From positions 62,001 to 126,000 of the forward strand of contig NZ_JAERQN010000013.1 of assembly GCF_016805305.1 (NCBI RefSeq): a stretch of 64,000 nucleotides of DNA, written 5' to 3'. The position numbers and the translations under genes were made by a program. The notes beneath the pieces are model-generated. The model was given only the letters and a program-made list of their open reading frames with translations. It did not search any database and had not been told where the DNA came from. The stretch's first letter is position 1, and each line of letters opens with the position of its first letter. This document shows positions 41,591-50,539 of this stretch, one piece after another. This DNA is from Falsiroseomonas ponticola. GTDB taxonomy: Bacteria; Pseudomonadota; Alphaproteobacteria; Acetobacterales; Acetobacteraceae.

Positions 41591-44089
41591 TCATGCGGCT
41601 CCCCCCGTCTCGACCTCGTCCAGCGCGCGGGCGCGGACATGGCTGACATAGCGCCGCGCGACGGCGTCCGACAGCGCCGCCGTCTCATGCTCCAGCGCCA
41701 GCAGCGCGTCGGGCAGGCGGGCGGCCGCGGCGTCGCGGTCCAGCTCCATCAGCACCTCATCCACCAGGCGCTGCGGCCGGGCGGCGAGGACGCTGGCCGT
41801 GGCCGCCAGCGCGTCATCCGCGCCGCCGATCTCCGCCAGCCGGTCGCGCACCGCGGTCAGCTGGAAGCCCAGCGCGCGGGGATTGCCGGGATCGGCCAGC
41901 ACCAGGTCCAGCACCGGCGCGGGCTGGATGGTGGCGAGGTAGCGGGACCGGTAGGTCAGCGCGCTGTCGCAGATCTCGAGCGCGAGGCGAAGCCCCGCCT
42001 CCATCCGCCGCGGCGGCTGGTCCAGCGCATGGGCCAGGTTGCGCGCCGTGGTGGTGGCACGCTCGATCCGCCTACCGAGGTCGAGGAACATCCACGCGCC
42101 GCCGCGCACCATGTTCTCCGCCGCGATGCCCGCCACCGCCGTGCAGGCGCGGATGATGACGCCCATCGCCTCCACCAGCGCATCGAGCCGCAGCGCCCCG
42201 GCGGCGAGGCCGGCATGCCCCTCCTGGCTCAGCTGCGCGAAGGCGGCCCACATGTCATGCGTCAGCCGGTCCCGCACCGCGGCCTGGGGGCGTTCCACCA
42301 TCTCCAGCAGGCCGGAAAGCGCGCCGCCCGCGCCGGCCGCCGCCATCAGCGCGCGCGGCAGGGCGGTGCCATCGGCGGGGCTGGCCGCGGCCTCGGCCTC
42401 CAGCAGCCCGGCGGCGTGCAGGCAGCGCGTCAGCGCGCGGATCTCGGCCAGTTCGCGCGGCAGGGCGGCGCCGCGCAGAAGCCGGCCGAGCAGCGCGCGC
42501 ACCAGCCGCGCATTGGCTTCCAGCCGTTCCAGGTAGCGGCCGAGCCAGTAGAGGTCATCCGCCACGCGGGAGGGCAATTCGCCGGAGGACCGGCGGATGG
42601 GCAGCGTCGCCGCGCGGGGCGCGGCGGGGCCCAGGATGTCGCCCCCATCCTCCGCCAGCACCCAGACATCCTTGGCGACGCCACGGCGCGCGGGCGGCCC
42701 GGCGATCGTGTCGCCGCCGTCCAGCACATGGGCGAGCCCGCCCGGCATGGCGCGCCAGGCGCCGCCGGCATCCCGCGCCAGGTACATGCGCAGCAGCACC
42801 GGGGCGGGGTCCAGCCTCTCCCCCATCAGCCGCGGCGCGCCGGATGCCGCCATGGGCCGCGTCGCCGCCACCATCCAGGGCGGCGTGGTGCCGCGCGCGC
42901 CGAAGACATCCAGCGCGCCGAGCGCCACGGGCTGGGCGGGATCGAAGGCGGATCGCAGGCGCCAGGCATCCGGTTCCGCCTGCACGCGGCGGCGCGATTC
43001 CTCATCCCCCATCCACAGGGTTTCCAGCGCGCCGAGGCGCAGCTCCTCCCCCAGCAGGAAGCGCGCGCAGGCGGCGTGGTAGGGGGCGGCGCCCGGCGCC
43101 TCCACCAGCATGGAGCCGGGGGCGTTCACCAGCCGCACCGCGCCGGCGCGCAGCACCTGCATCAGCCCGGGCACGCCGGTGCCGGCGTTGAACTCCAGCG
43201 GGTCCGACTGCTCCCCCTTCACCCGGCGGAGGATGACGTCGATGCGCCGCAGGCCGCGCAGGGTCTTGAGGAAGACCTGGCCGTCCCGCACCGTCAGGTC
43301 GCCGGGCTCCACCAGTTCCAGCCCCAATTCGCGCGACAGCAGCAGGTGTTCCAGCCAGGTCTCCTGCCGCGCGCCCGGCGTCAGCAGCGCCATGCGGGGA
43401 TTGTCCACGCCGGGCGGCGCCAGGCTCTGCAGGCCGTCCAGCCAGGTGTCGAAGAAGGGGCGCAGCGGGCGGACCTGCACGGCGCGGAAGGGTTCCGGCA
43501 GCACGCGCGCCAGCAGGGCCCGGTTCTCCGCCGCGAAGCCCACGCCATTGGCGCCGCCGCAGCGATCCGCCACCACGCGCCATTCGCCATCCGGCCCGCG
43601 CAGCAGGTCCGCGCCATAGAAGGTCAGCCGCGGGAAGGGCTGCGGCGCGGGGGCGCGGCAGGGGCGGAGGAAATGCGGGTTGCCCGCCACCAGCGCCGCC
43701 GGCAGCACCCCCGCCCGCAGCAGCGCCTGCGGGCCGTAGAGGTCATCCAGCATGGCGGCGAAGAGCTGCGCGCGCTGCGCCAGCCCGGCTTCCAGCCCCT
43801 CGAACTCCTCGGCGCGGAGGATCAGGGGGACGGGGTCGCAGCGCCAGGGGCGGCGGGTGCGCGGCCCGGCGGTGCCGGCGGCATCGGCGGCCAGCACGGT
43901 CGCCACCCCCTCCTCCTCGAAGGCGCGGTCCAGGCGGCGGGCGCGTTCCGCCACCGCCGGGTAGCCCAGCGCCGAATAGGCGCCGAGCAGCCCGCGCCAA
44001 TGCGGGCGCACGCGGCCCCGGCCATCGACCATCTCGTCGAGCTGCGGCTCCTCGCGCTGTGGCGGGGGCCCACCCGCCGGCGCCGCCAT
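41591..44089 (-). CDS. Circularly permuted ATP-grasp protein fused to an alpha-E domain
   Basis: Single protein of 832 residues that joins two proteins often encoded separately. Residues about 1-490 are the circularly permuted ATP-grasp domain (COG2308/DUF404-DUF407), with the typical DRCGGANGVGFAAENRA segment and the late metal/ATP acidic residues (EFNAGTG). About 500-832 is the helical alpha-E domain, starting SRVADDLYWLGRYLERLEAN. ATP-grasp enzymes form amide bonds with carboxyl-phosphate chemistry. It lies five bases after the DUF2126 gene and before the transglutaminase. The system's substrate is not known. Confidence 0.9.
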   Translation of the reverse strand: MAAPAGGPPPQREEPQLDEMVDGRGRVRPHWRGLLGAYSALGYPAVAERARRLDRAFEEEGVATVLAADAAGTAGPRTRRPWRCDPVPLILRAEEFEGLEAGLAQRAQLFAAMLDDLYGPQALLRAGVLPAALVAGNPHFLRPCRAPAPQPFPRLTFYGADLLRGPDGEWRVVADRCGGANGVGFAAENRALLARVLPEPFRAVQVRPLRPFFDTWLDGLQSLAPPGVDNPRMALLTPGARQETWLEHLLLSRELGLELVEPGDLTVRDGQVFLKTLRGLRRIDVILRRVKGEQSDPLEFNAGTGVPGLMQVLRAGAVRLVNAPGSMLVEAPGAAPYHAACARFLLGEELRLGALETLWMGDEESRRRVQAEPDAWRLRSAFDPAQPVALGALDVFGARGTTPPWMVAATRPMAASGAPRLMGERLDPAPVLLRMYLARDAGGAWRAMPGGLAHVLDGGDTIAGPPARRGVAKDVWVLAEDGGDILGPAAPRAATLPIRRSSGELPSRVADDLYWLGRYLERLEANARLVRALLGRLLRGAALPRELAEIRALTRCLHAAGLLEAEAAASPADGTALPRALMAAAGAGGALSGLLEMVERPQAAVRDRLTHDMWAAFAQLSQEGHAGLAAGALRLDALVEAMGVIIRACTAVAGIAAENMVRGGAWMFLDLGRRIERATTTARNLAHALDQPPRRMEAGLRLALEICDSALTYRSRYLATIQPAPVLDLVLADPGNPRALGFQLTAVRDRLAEIGGADDALAATASVLAARPQRLVDEVLMELDRDAAAARLPDALLALEHETAALSDAVARRYVSHVRARALDEVETGGAA

Positions 44090-44094
44090 GTCGG

Positions 44095-47000
44095 TCAGCT
44101 TGCGCGCCTCAGGTCGAGGGTGCGCGGCGTGGCGCGGCTGGTGACGATGCGCGGCGGCGCCATCGGGCCGGGGGTGTGGCCGATGGGCAGGAACAGCGCG
44201 CGGCGCCGCGCCTCGGCCTCGTTCGCATTGACCGGGAAGGTCTGGTAGTTGCGCCCGCCGGGATGCGCCACGTGATGCGTGCAGCCGCCGAGCGAGCGGC
44301 CCGTCCAGCCGTCATAGACATCGAAGGTCAGCGGCGCCTGGGCGCGCACCGTCGGATGCAGGGCGGAGGGCGGGTCCCAGGCCTTGAAGCGCACGCCGGC
44401 CACGTATTCGCCTTCCGTCCCCGTGGGCTGCAGCGGCACCGCGACGCCGTTGCAGGACAGGGTGAAGCGTTCCTCCACCCAGCCCGTGACGCGCGCCTGC
44501 AGGCGCTCCACGCTGCTGTCCACATAGCGCGTGGTGCCGCCGGCCGAGGCTTCCTCCCCCAGCACATGCCAGGGCTCCAGCGCGTTGCGCAGCTCAAGCT
44601 CCATGCCGCGCACCGCGATCGTGCCGACCTTGGGGAAGCGGAACTCGAAATGGGGTGCGAACCATGCGGGGTCCAGCTGGAAGCCGAGGCCGGATAGCTC
44701 CTCAAGGACGTCACCGAAATCCTGCCGGCAATAGTGTTCCAGCATGAAATCGTCATGCAGCCGCGTGCCCCATTTGACGAGGCGGCGTTCGTAGGGGCGC
44801 TGCCAGAAGCCGGCGACCAGACTCCGAAGAAGAACCTGCTGCGCCAGCGACATGCGCCAATGCGGCGGCATCTCGAAGCCCCGGAACTCGACCAGCCCAC
44901 GACGGCCCGAGGGCCCGGAGGGGTCGTACATCTTGTCGATGCAGAATTCCGTCCGGTGGGTGTTGCCGGTCATGTCCACCAGCAGGTTGCGGAAGATTCG
45001 GTCCACCATCCAGGGCGGCGTGTCGCTGCCCGGCGGCGGCACCTGCGCCAGCGCCGTCTCCAGCTCATGCACCGCATCGCCGCGCGCCTCATCCACGCGG
45101 GGATGCTGGCTGGTGGGCCCGATGAACATGCCGCTGAAGAGGTAGGAGAGGCTCGGATGGTTGTGCCAGAAGCCGACCAGGGACTTCAGCAGGTCCGGCC
45201 GCCGCAGGAAGGGGCTGTCCGCCACCTCCGCCGCGCCCATGACCATGTGGTTGCCGCCGCCGGTGCCAACATGCCGCCCATCCAGCATGAACTTCTGCGA
45301 GTCCAGCCCGACCTGGCGGGCTTCCTCGTAGAGCTGCTCGGTGCGGGTGGAGAGGTCCTGCCAGTCGGTCGCGGGGTGGATGTTCACCTCGATCACGCCG
45401 GGGTCGGGCGTGACGGAGAAATGCAGCAGGCGGGGGTCGGAGGGCGCGAGATAGCCCTCGAGGAAGACCTTGCGGCCGGTCTCCCGCGCCGTCGCCTCGA
45501 TGGCCGCGACCAGGTCCAGCCAGTCATCGCCCAAGGTCAGCGGCGGCAGGAAGCAGTGGATCAACCCGTTGCGGGCCTCGACGCACAGCGCGGTGCGCAC
45601 CACGCCCGGCTCCTCCCGCCCCGGCACGGGCTGGGGCTGCTCGACGATGCGCGCGCGGCCCTCCGGCAGGTCGCGGCGGGGGCGGAGCTTTTCGCGGCGG
45701 GTGAAGGGATCGGGCTCCGGCTCGGCCTCGATCGCCTCCTCGCTCGCCCAGGGCAGGCTGTCGAGCGGCAGGCGGTAGCCGATGGGGCTGTCGCCGGGGA
45801 TGAGGAAGAGTTCGCCTTCGCGAAGGGCCCATTTGCCGGATTCCCAGGCGCGGGCCTCGCCCTCGCCGCGCCGGCGCAGCGGCAGCACGCTGCCGACCTC
45901 CGCATCCAGCCCCTGGCCGAACAGCCTGGCCAGCCGCGCGCGCTCCATGGGGTCGCGCAGCTTGGCATCCTCGGCAAGGACATTGGCGGGCAGCTTCTTC
46001 TCCCGCCAGAGGTAGTAGTGGATGTCCTCATAGGCCGGGATGCGCAGCGTGGGGTCGATGCCGAGATGCCCGGCCAGCACGGTGGCGAAGGCGGCCGCGT
46101 CCTTCGCCGTGGCCTCGTCCCTGTCGTCGTCGCTGGCCAGCAGCGCGGGGTCGGTCCAGACCGGCTCCCCATCCGCGCGCCAATGGCAGTAGAGGCCCCA
46201 GCGCGGCAGCTGCTCCCCCGGATACCACTTGCCCTGCGCATAGGTCAGCGCCGCGCCGGGCGCCCAGAGGGGCGCCAGGCGCCGCAGCAGCCGGCCCGCA
46301 TAGGCGCGCTTGGTCGGGCCCAGCGCCGCGGTGTTCCACTCCGCCCCGTCGCGATCGGCCTCCGCCACGAAGGTGGGCTCCCCGCCGACCGTGAGGCGCA
46401 CATCGCCGGCGATCAGCGCCTCATCGACCTTCGCGCCGAGGGCGGCGATCCTCGCCCAGGCTTCCTCGGTATAGGGCTTGGTGACGCGGGGCGTCTCCTC
46501 GACGCGCCGGACCTCCATGTGGAAGCCGAACTCCGTCTCCGCCTTGTCCACGCCGCCGGTGATGGGGGCGGCGGAGGCGGGCTCCGGCGTCGCGGCCAGC
46601 GGGATATGCCCCTCCCCGGCCAGCAGGCCGGAGGTGGGGTCGAGGCCGATCCAGCCGGCGCCGGGCACATAGACCTCGCACCAGGCATGCAGGTCGGTGA
46701 AATCGACGGAGGTGCCGACGGGGCCGCTCACCGCCTTCACATCCGGCACCAGCTGGATGAGGTAGCCGGAGACGAAGCGCGCGGCGAAGCCGAGGTGGCG
46801 CAGGATCTGCACCAGCAGCCAGCCCGAGTCGCGGCAGGAGCCCTTGCGGTTGGAGAGCACTTCCTCCGGCGTCCAGACGCCGGGCTCCATGCGCACGATG
46901 TAGCCGATTTCCGTCGACAGCTTCTGGTTCAGGTCCACCAGGTAGTTGACGGTGTTGGGTGCCGTGCGGGGGATGTCCTTGAGGTAGGCGTCGAGCAGCG

Positions 47001-47373
47001 GGCCCGGGGCTTCCACGCGGCGGAAGGGGGCGAGTTCCTGGGCGAGCACGGGATCGTACTCGAAGGGGAAGGCCTCGGCCTGCGGCTCCACGAAGAAGTC
47101 GAAGGGGTTGATCGTCGCCATGTCGGCGAGGAGATCGACCGTCACCTCGAACTTCCGCACCCGTTCGGGGAAGACGACGCGGGCGATGAAGTTGCCCTGG
47201 GGGTCCTGCACCCAGTTGAGGAAATGCGGCTTGGGCTGGATGTCGAGCGAGTAGGAGAGGATGGGGGTCCGGCAATGGGGTGCCGGGCGCAGCCTGATCA
47301 ACTGAGGGGACATGCCGACCAGCCGGTCGTAGCTGTAGGTTGTCCGGTGCGTCAGCGCGGCGTGGATGCTCAT
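44095..47373 (-). CDS. Large DUF2126 protein with N-terminal transglutaminase-like domain
   Basis: Protein of 1092 residues, the usual size of this family (COG4196). The first about 290 residues form a transglutaminase domain with C180 (RKGSCRDSGW), H229 (DLHAWCEVY) and D245 (WIGLDPTSG). The remaining about 750 residues are DUF2126, related to glutamine synthetase-like/amidoligase folds, with many conserved His and Arg stretches (NIHPATDWQDL, GTGGGNHMVMGA, FWHNHPSLSYLFSG). The ATG at 47373 starts MSIHAALTHRTTYSYDR; longer open sequence upstream is antisense to the next gene. It leads the operon and is divergent from a short-chain dehydrogenase gene. Confidence 0.92.
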   Translation of the reverse strand: MSIHAALTHRTTYSYDRLVGMSPQLIRLRPAPHCRTPILSYSLDIQPKPHFLNWVQDPQGNFIARVVFPERVRKFEVTVDLLADMATINPFDFFVEPQAEAFPFEYDPVLAQELAPFRRVEAPGPLLDAYLKDIPRTAPNTVNYLVDLNQKLSTEIGYIVRMEPGVWTPEEVLSNRKGSCRDSGWLLVQILRHLGFAARFVSGYLIQLVPDVKAVSGPVGTSVDFTDLHAWCEVYVPGAGWIGLDPTSGLLAGEGHIPLAATPEPASAAPITGGVDKAETEFGFHMEVRRVEETPRVTKPYTEEAWARIAALGAKVDEALIAGDVRLTVGGEPTFVAEADRDGAEWNTAALGPTKRAYAGRLLRRLAPLWAPGAALTYAQGKWYPGEQLPRWGLYCHWRADGEPVWTDPALLASDDDRDEATAKDAAAFATVLAGHLGIDPTLRIPAYEDIHYYLWREKKLPANVLAEDAKLRDPMERARLARLFGQGLDAEVGSVLPLRRRGEGEARAWESGKWALREGELFLIPGDSPIGYRLPLDSLPWASEEAIEAEPEPDPFTRREKLRPRRDLPEGRARIVEQPQPVPGREEPGVVRTALCVEARNGLIHCFLPPLTLGDDWLDLVAAIEATARETGRKVFLEGYLAPSDPRLLHFSVTPDPGVIEVNIHPATDWQDLSTRTEQLYEEARQVGLDSQKFMLDGRHVGTGGGNHMVMGAAEVADSPFLRRPDLLKSLVGFWHNHPSLSYLFSGMFIGPTSQHPRVDEARGDAVHELETALAQVPPPGSDTPPWMVDRIFRNLLVDMTGNTHRTEFCIDKMYDPSGPSGRRGLVEFRGFEMPPHWRMSLAQQVLLRSLVAGFWQRPYERRLVKWGTRLHDDFMLEHYCRQDFGDVLEELSGLGFQLDPAWFAPHFEFRFPKVGTIAVRGMELELRNALEPWHVLGEEASAGGTTRYVDSSVERLQARVTGWVEERFTLSCNGVAVPLQPTGTEGEYVAGVRFKAWDPPSALHPTVRAQAPLTFDVYDGWTGRSLGGCTHHVAHPGGRNYQTFPVNANEAEARRRALFLPIGHTPGPMAPPRIVTSRATPRTLDLRRAS

Positions 47374-47538
47374 GGGGAATGTTTTGTCCGTCGGGGAGGC
47401 GGTCCCCTCGCTATCCCACCGGAATACCCCGCGCCGCAAGGCCGGAGGTGCGCCGCCGCCCGCCTGGGTGGACAGCCGGGGCCCCGGCGATCCACCCTGC
47501 GCACCGAAATCGACCTTATCGAGGGGGAAACCACCATC

Positions 47539-48282
47539 ATGGCCCAGAAATATGCGCTGGTGACGGGCGCCGGATCGGGCGTGGGCCGCGCGGCCTCCAT
47601 CGCGCTGGCGGCGGATGGCTGGACCGTGGCCCTGCTCGGCCGCCGGCGCGACGCGCTGGAGGAGACGGCGGGCCTCTGCCAGGGCAAGACCCTGGTGGTT
47701 CCCGCCGACGTCACCGAGCCGTCGCAGATCGACGCCGCCTTCGCCACGCTGGAGAAAGAGTTCGGCCGGCTGGACCTGCTGTTCAACAATGCCGGGAACA
47801 ACGTGCCCGGCACGCCGTTCGAGGAGCTGACGGCGGAGCAGTGGTTCAAGGTGGTCAACGTGAACCTGAATGGCGTCTTCCTCTGCGCCCATGCGGCCTT
47901 CCGCATGATGGCGAAGCAGTCGCCCCAGGGCGGGCGCATCATCAACAACGGCTCCATCAGCGCGCATGCGCCGCGGCCGGGCAGCGCGCCCTATACCTCC
48001 ACCAAGCATGCGGTGACGGGGCTGACCAAGTCCATGAACCTGGATGGCCGCCGCTTCGACATCGCCGTCGGCCAGATCGATATCGGCAATGCCGCGACGC
48101 CGATGGCGGAACGCATGGCGCGCGGCGTGCCGCAGGCGGACTGGTCCATCAAGGCGGAACCCCTGATGGATGTGGACCATGTCGGCCAGGCGGTGGCGCA
48201 GATGGCGGCCTGGCCGCTGGCGACCAATGTGCTGACCATGACCATCATGGCCACGAAGATGCCCTTCGTCGGTCGCGGCTGA
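47539..48282 (+). CDS. Short-chain dehydrogenase/reductase
   Basis: NAD(P)-dependent classical SDR of 247 residues. Cofactor motif GAGSGVGR (residues about 10-17), NNAGNN, Ser region NNGSISAHAP and active-site YTSTK are present. The ATG has GAGGGGG about 12 bases upstream. It is followed after 13 bases by a second SDR, so the two are cotranscribed. The promoter lies in the 165 bases shared with the divergent DUF2126 operon. The substrate is unknown; its unusual C-terminus (TNVLTMTIMATKMPFVGRG) is typical of a group of proteobacterial SDRs. Confidence 0.88.
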   Translation: MAQKYALVTGAGSGVGRAASIALAADGWTVALLGRRRDALEETAGLCQGKTLVVPADVTEPSQIDAAFATLEKEFGRLDLLFNNAGNNVPGTPFEELTAEQWFKVVNVNLNGVFLCAHAAFRMMAKQSPQGGRIINNGSISAHAPRPGSAPYTSTKHAVTGLTKSMNLDGRRFDIAVGQIDIGNAATPMAERMARGVPQADWSIKAEPLMDVDHVGQAVAQMAAWPLATNVLTMTIMATKMPFVGRG

Positions 48283-48295
48283 GGAGGCGCTGCCC

Positions 48296-49048
48296 ATGAA
48301 CAAGCTCGATCTCCAGGGCCGGGTCGGCATCGTCACCGGCGGCGCGCGGGGCATCGGCCTCGCGGTGGCGCGGCGCATGGTGAAGTCGGGCGCCAGCGTC
48401 TCCATCTGGGACATGGACCCCGCCAAGGCGGAGGAAAGCCGCGCGGCGCTGGCCGCCGATGGCAATGTGACGGCGGAGGTGCTGGACCTGTCGGATGAGG
48501 TCGCGGTGGCGGAAGCCACGCGGCGGACGGTGGCGGCGCATGGCAAGATCGACCTGCTGGTCAACAATGCCGGCATCACCGGCGGCAACATGCCGTCCTG
48601 GGAGATTCCGGTGGCACAGTGGCGCCGCGTGATCGACGTGAACCTGAACGCGCCCTTCATCGTGGCCAGCGCGGTGGTGCCGCACCTCATCGCCAATGGC
48701 TGGGGGCGCGTGGTCAATGTCGCCTCCGTCGCCGGCAAGGAAGGCAACCCCAACGCCGCGCATTACTCCGCCAGCAAGGCGGGGCTGATCGGCTACACCA
48801 AGTCTCTGGCGAAGGAGCTGGCGACGAAGAACGTGCTGGTGAACTGCGTCTGCCCGGCGGCGGCCAGGACCGACATCTTCAACCAGATGACGGAAGCGCA
48901 CATCGCCTTCATGCTGTCGAAGATTCCCATGGGCCGCTTCGTGGAGGTGGAGGAGATCGCGGCGCTGATCTGCTGGCTCTGCACCGCGGATTGCAGCTTC
49001 TCCACCGGCGCTGTCTTCGACATCTCCGGCGGCCGCGCGACCTACTGA
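48296..49048 (+). CDS. Short-chain dehydrogenase/reductase, 3-oxoacyl-ACP reductase-like
   Basis: Classical SDR of 250 residues with GGARGIG cofactor loop, NNAGITG, and the catalytic set S (VASVAGKEG), Y/K (YSASK). The pattern resembles FabG-like oxidoreductases and sugar or polyol dehydrogenases. It lies 13 bases after the first SDR and about 83 bases before the cytochrome gene. Together the two SDRs may act in one catabolic pathway with acyl or hydroxy-acid substrates, but the sequence does not settle this. Confidence 0.88.
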   Translation: MNKLDLQGRVGIVTGGARGIGLAVARRMVKSGASVSIWDMDPAKAEESRAALAADGNVTAEVLDLSDEVAVAEATRRTVAAHGKIDLLVNNAGITGGNMPSWEIPVAQWRRVIDVNLNAPFIVASAVVPHLIANGWGRVVNVASVAGKEGNPNAAHYSASKAGLIGYTKSLAKELATKNVLVNCVCPAAARTDIFNQMTEAHIAFMLSKIPMGRFVEVEEIAALICWLCTADCSFSTGAVFDISGGRATY

Positions 49049-49131
49049 CGGGACTTGATCCGGCGCAATGAGCATCGCCTCCGCACGGCCTAGCCTTCCT
49101 CCCGCCCGGGGAATCCGGGAAGGAGACCAGG

Positions 49132-49443
49132 ATGCGATCGATCGGCGTGCCCCTGCTGGTGTTGCTCGCGGCGCTGCCCGCGATGGCCGAGGACGGGGTG
49201 GAGCGGGGGCGCTGGATGGCGACGCAGCTGTGCAGCAGCTGCCACACCATCGCGGCGCAGGGGCCGGCCGGGCGCAACCCGGCCTCCCCGCCCTTTCCCG
49301 CCATCGCCGCGCGGGCGAATATCACGGCGGACCGCATCGCCGCCTATGTGCGCCAGCCCCACGCCAACATGCCGGATCACGGGCTGACGGCGCGCCAGGC
49401 GCAGGACCTGGCGGCCTTCATCCTGATGCAGCGGCCACGCTGA
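49132..49443 (+). CDS. Small periplasmic cytochrome c
   Basis: Class I c-type cytochrome of 103 residues with a signal peptide (MRSIGVPLLVLLAALPAMA). The haem site is CSSCH at residues 34-38 and the axial Met is probably M80 (HANMPDHGLT). It would carry electrons in the periplasm; the partner dehydrogenase is not obvious, as the preceding SDRs are cytosolic NAD(P) enzymes. It is followed ten bases later by the glucokinase gene on the same strand. Confidence 0.9.
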   Translation: MRSIGVPLLVLLAALPAMAEDGVERGRWMATQLCSSCHTIAAQGPAGRNPASPPFPAIAARANITADRIAAYVRQPHANMPDHGLTARQAQDLAAFILMQRPR

Positions 49444-49453
49444 AGGCGGGCGC

Positions 49454-50392
49454 ATGAGGGCGCTGCTGGCCGATATCGGCGGCACCAACGCCCGCTTCGC
49501 CCTGCTGGCGGAAGACCGCATCGGCCCGCCCGTCACCCTGCCCGTGGCCGGCTTCCCGACGCCGGAAGCCGCGATGGCGGCCGCGCTGGAACGGCTGGCG
49601 CCGGGCCAGCGGATGGACGCGGCGGTGCTGGCGGTGGCGGGCCCCGTTTCCGCCGGCACGGCGCGGCTGACCAATGCGCCCTGGCGCTTCGCGGAAGCGG
49701 CCATCGCCGCGCGGTTCGGCCTTCGCCACGCGCGCCTGGTGAATGACTTCCAGGCCCTGGCCCATGCGCTGCCCCATCTGGCGGCGGATGACCTGCTGCC
49801 GATCGGCGGCGGCGCCGCGGATCCCGCCGCGCCGATGCTGGTGCTCGGCCCCGGCACGGGGCTGGGCTGCGCCGCGCTGGTGCCCCACCCCGCCGGCCCG
49901 CTGGTGGTGCCGACGGAGGGCGGGCATATCGGCCTGGCCCCCACCGATGCCACGGAGGATGCGGTGGTGGCGGGCCTGCGCGCGCGCTGCGGCCGCGCGG
50001 GCGCGGAGGAAGCGCTGTCCGGCCGCGGGATCGGCCATCTGCACGCGGTGGTGGCGGCGCTGCGCGGCGCCGCGGTGCCGGAACGGGACGCGGCCGCGGT
50101 GGTGGCGGCGGCGGGCGAATGCCCGGTGGCGGCGGAGGCGCTGCGCCATTTCCTCATGCTGCTGGCGGGCTATGCGGGCGATGTCGCGCTGGCCTGGGGG
50201 GCGCGGGGCGGCGTGTTCCTGGCGGGCGGCATCCTGCCGCGCCTGGCCGGCACGCTGGACCGCGCCGCCTTCCGCCGGCGGTTCGAGGACAAGGCCCCGA
50301 TGGCGGGCTGGATGCAGGGGGTGCGGCTGTCGATCGTCACGCATCCCGCCCCCGCCTTCCCGGGCCTGGCGGCCCTGGCGCGGGCCGGATAG
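49454..50392 (+). CDS. glk: Glucokinase
   Basis: ATP-dependent glucokinase of 312 residues of the bacterial Glk type. N-terminal ADIGGTNARFAL is the phosphate loop; VNDFQALAHALP gives the catalytic Asp, GPGTGLGCAAL and EGGHIGLAP complete the sugar site. It phosphorylates glucose released by glycogen and maltodextrin breakdown, so its position just before the glycogen operon is sensible. A CCGGGC/GCCCGG hairpin lies two bases after its stop, so the glg genes are probably transcribed separately from the promoter at about 50448. Confidence 0.9.
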   Translation: MRALLADIGGTNARFALLAEDRIGPPVTLPVAGFPTPEAAMAAALERLAPGQRMDAAVLAVAGPVSAGTARLTNAPWRFAEAAIAARFGLRHARLVNDFQALAHALPHLAADDLLPIGGGAADPAAPMLVLGPGTGLGCAALVPHPAGPLVVPTEGGHIGLAPTDATEDAVVAGLRARCGRAGAEEALSGRGIGHLHAVVAALRGAAVPERDAAAVVAAAGECPVAAEALRHFLMLLAGYAGDVALAWGARGGVFLAGGILPRLAGTLDRAAFRRRFEDKAPMAGWMQGVRLSIVTHPAPAFPGLAALARAG

Positions 50393-50393
50393 G

Positions 50394-50410
50394 CCGGGCG
50401 GACGGCCCGG
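50394..50410 (+). terminator. Possible terminator hairpin after glk
   Basis: CCGGGC and GCCCGG pair over a GGACG loop, just after the glucokinase stop. No T-run follows, so it may be a weak terminator or a pause site. Confidence 0.35.
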
Positions 50411-50447
50411 TGGCAGAACGCTAACGCACCGCGTCTATTCCTGTGCT

Positions 50448-50482
50448 TTGATCTCGGCGCGAGCCCATGCAAATTGTTGCAT
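50448..50482 (+). promoter_or_regulatory. Candidate promoter and palindromic operator of the glycogen operon
   Basis: TTGATC (50448-50453) is 17 bases from AAATTG (50471-50476). A perfect palindrome ATGCAA-N4-TTGCAT (50467-50482) spans this -10 region, 58 bases upstream of the glgP ATG. This suggests repression or activation of the glgP-glgB-glgC-glgA-glgX/malQ operon by an unknown dimeric regulator. The -10 sequence is weak. Confidence 0.5.
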
Positions 50483-50539
50483 CGCAGCGCGTTGGGACGA
50501 CCATCGCCTCCCCGGCACCCAGGAAGGAGCCACCCGCCC

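Noticed and set aside
44734..47538. N-terminal extension of the first dehydrogenase frame
   Set aside because: It is antisense to the DUF2126 gene; an SDR begins at the ATG with a ribosome site at 47539.
47374..48753. N-terminal extension of the DUF2126 frame
   Set aside because: The upstream part is antisense to two dehydrogenase genes; the family start MSIHAALTHRTTYSY is at 47373.
49055..49096. TTGATC and TAGCCT before the cytochrome gene as a promoter
   Set aside because: The spacing is about 30 bases, too long for a sigma-70-type promoter.
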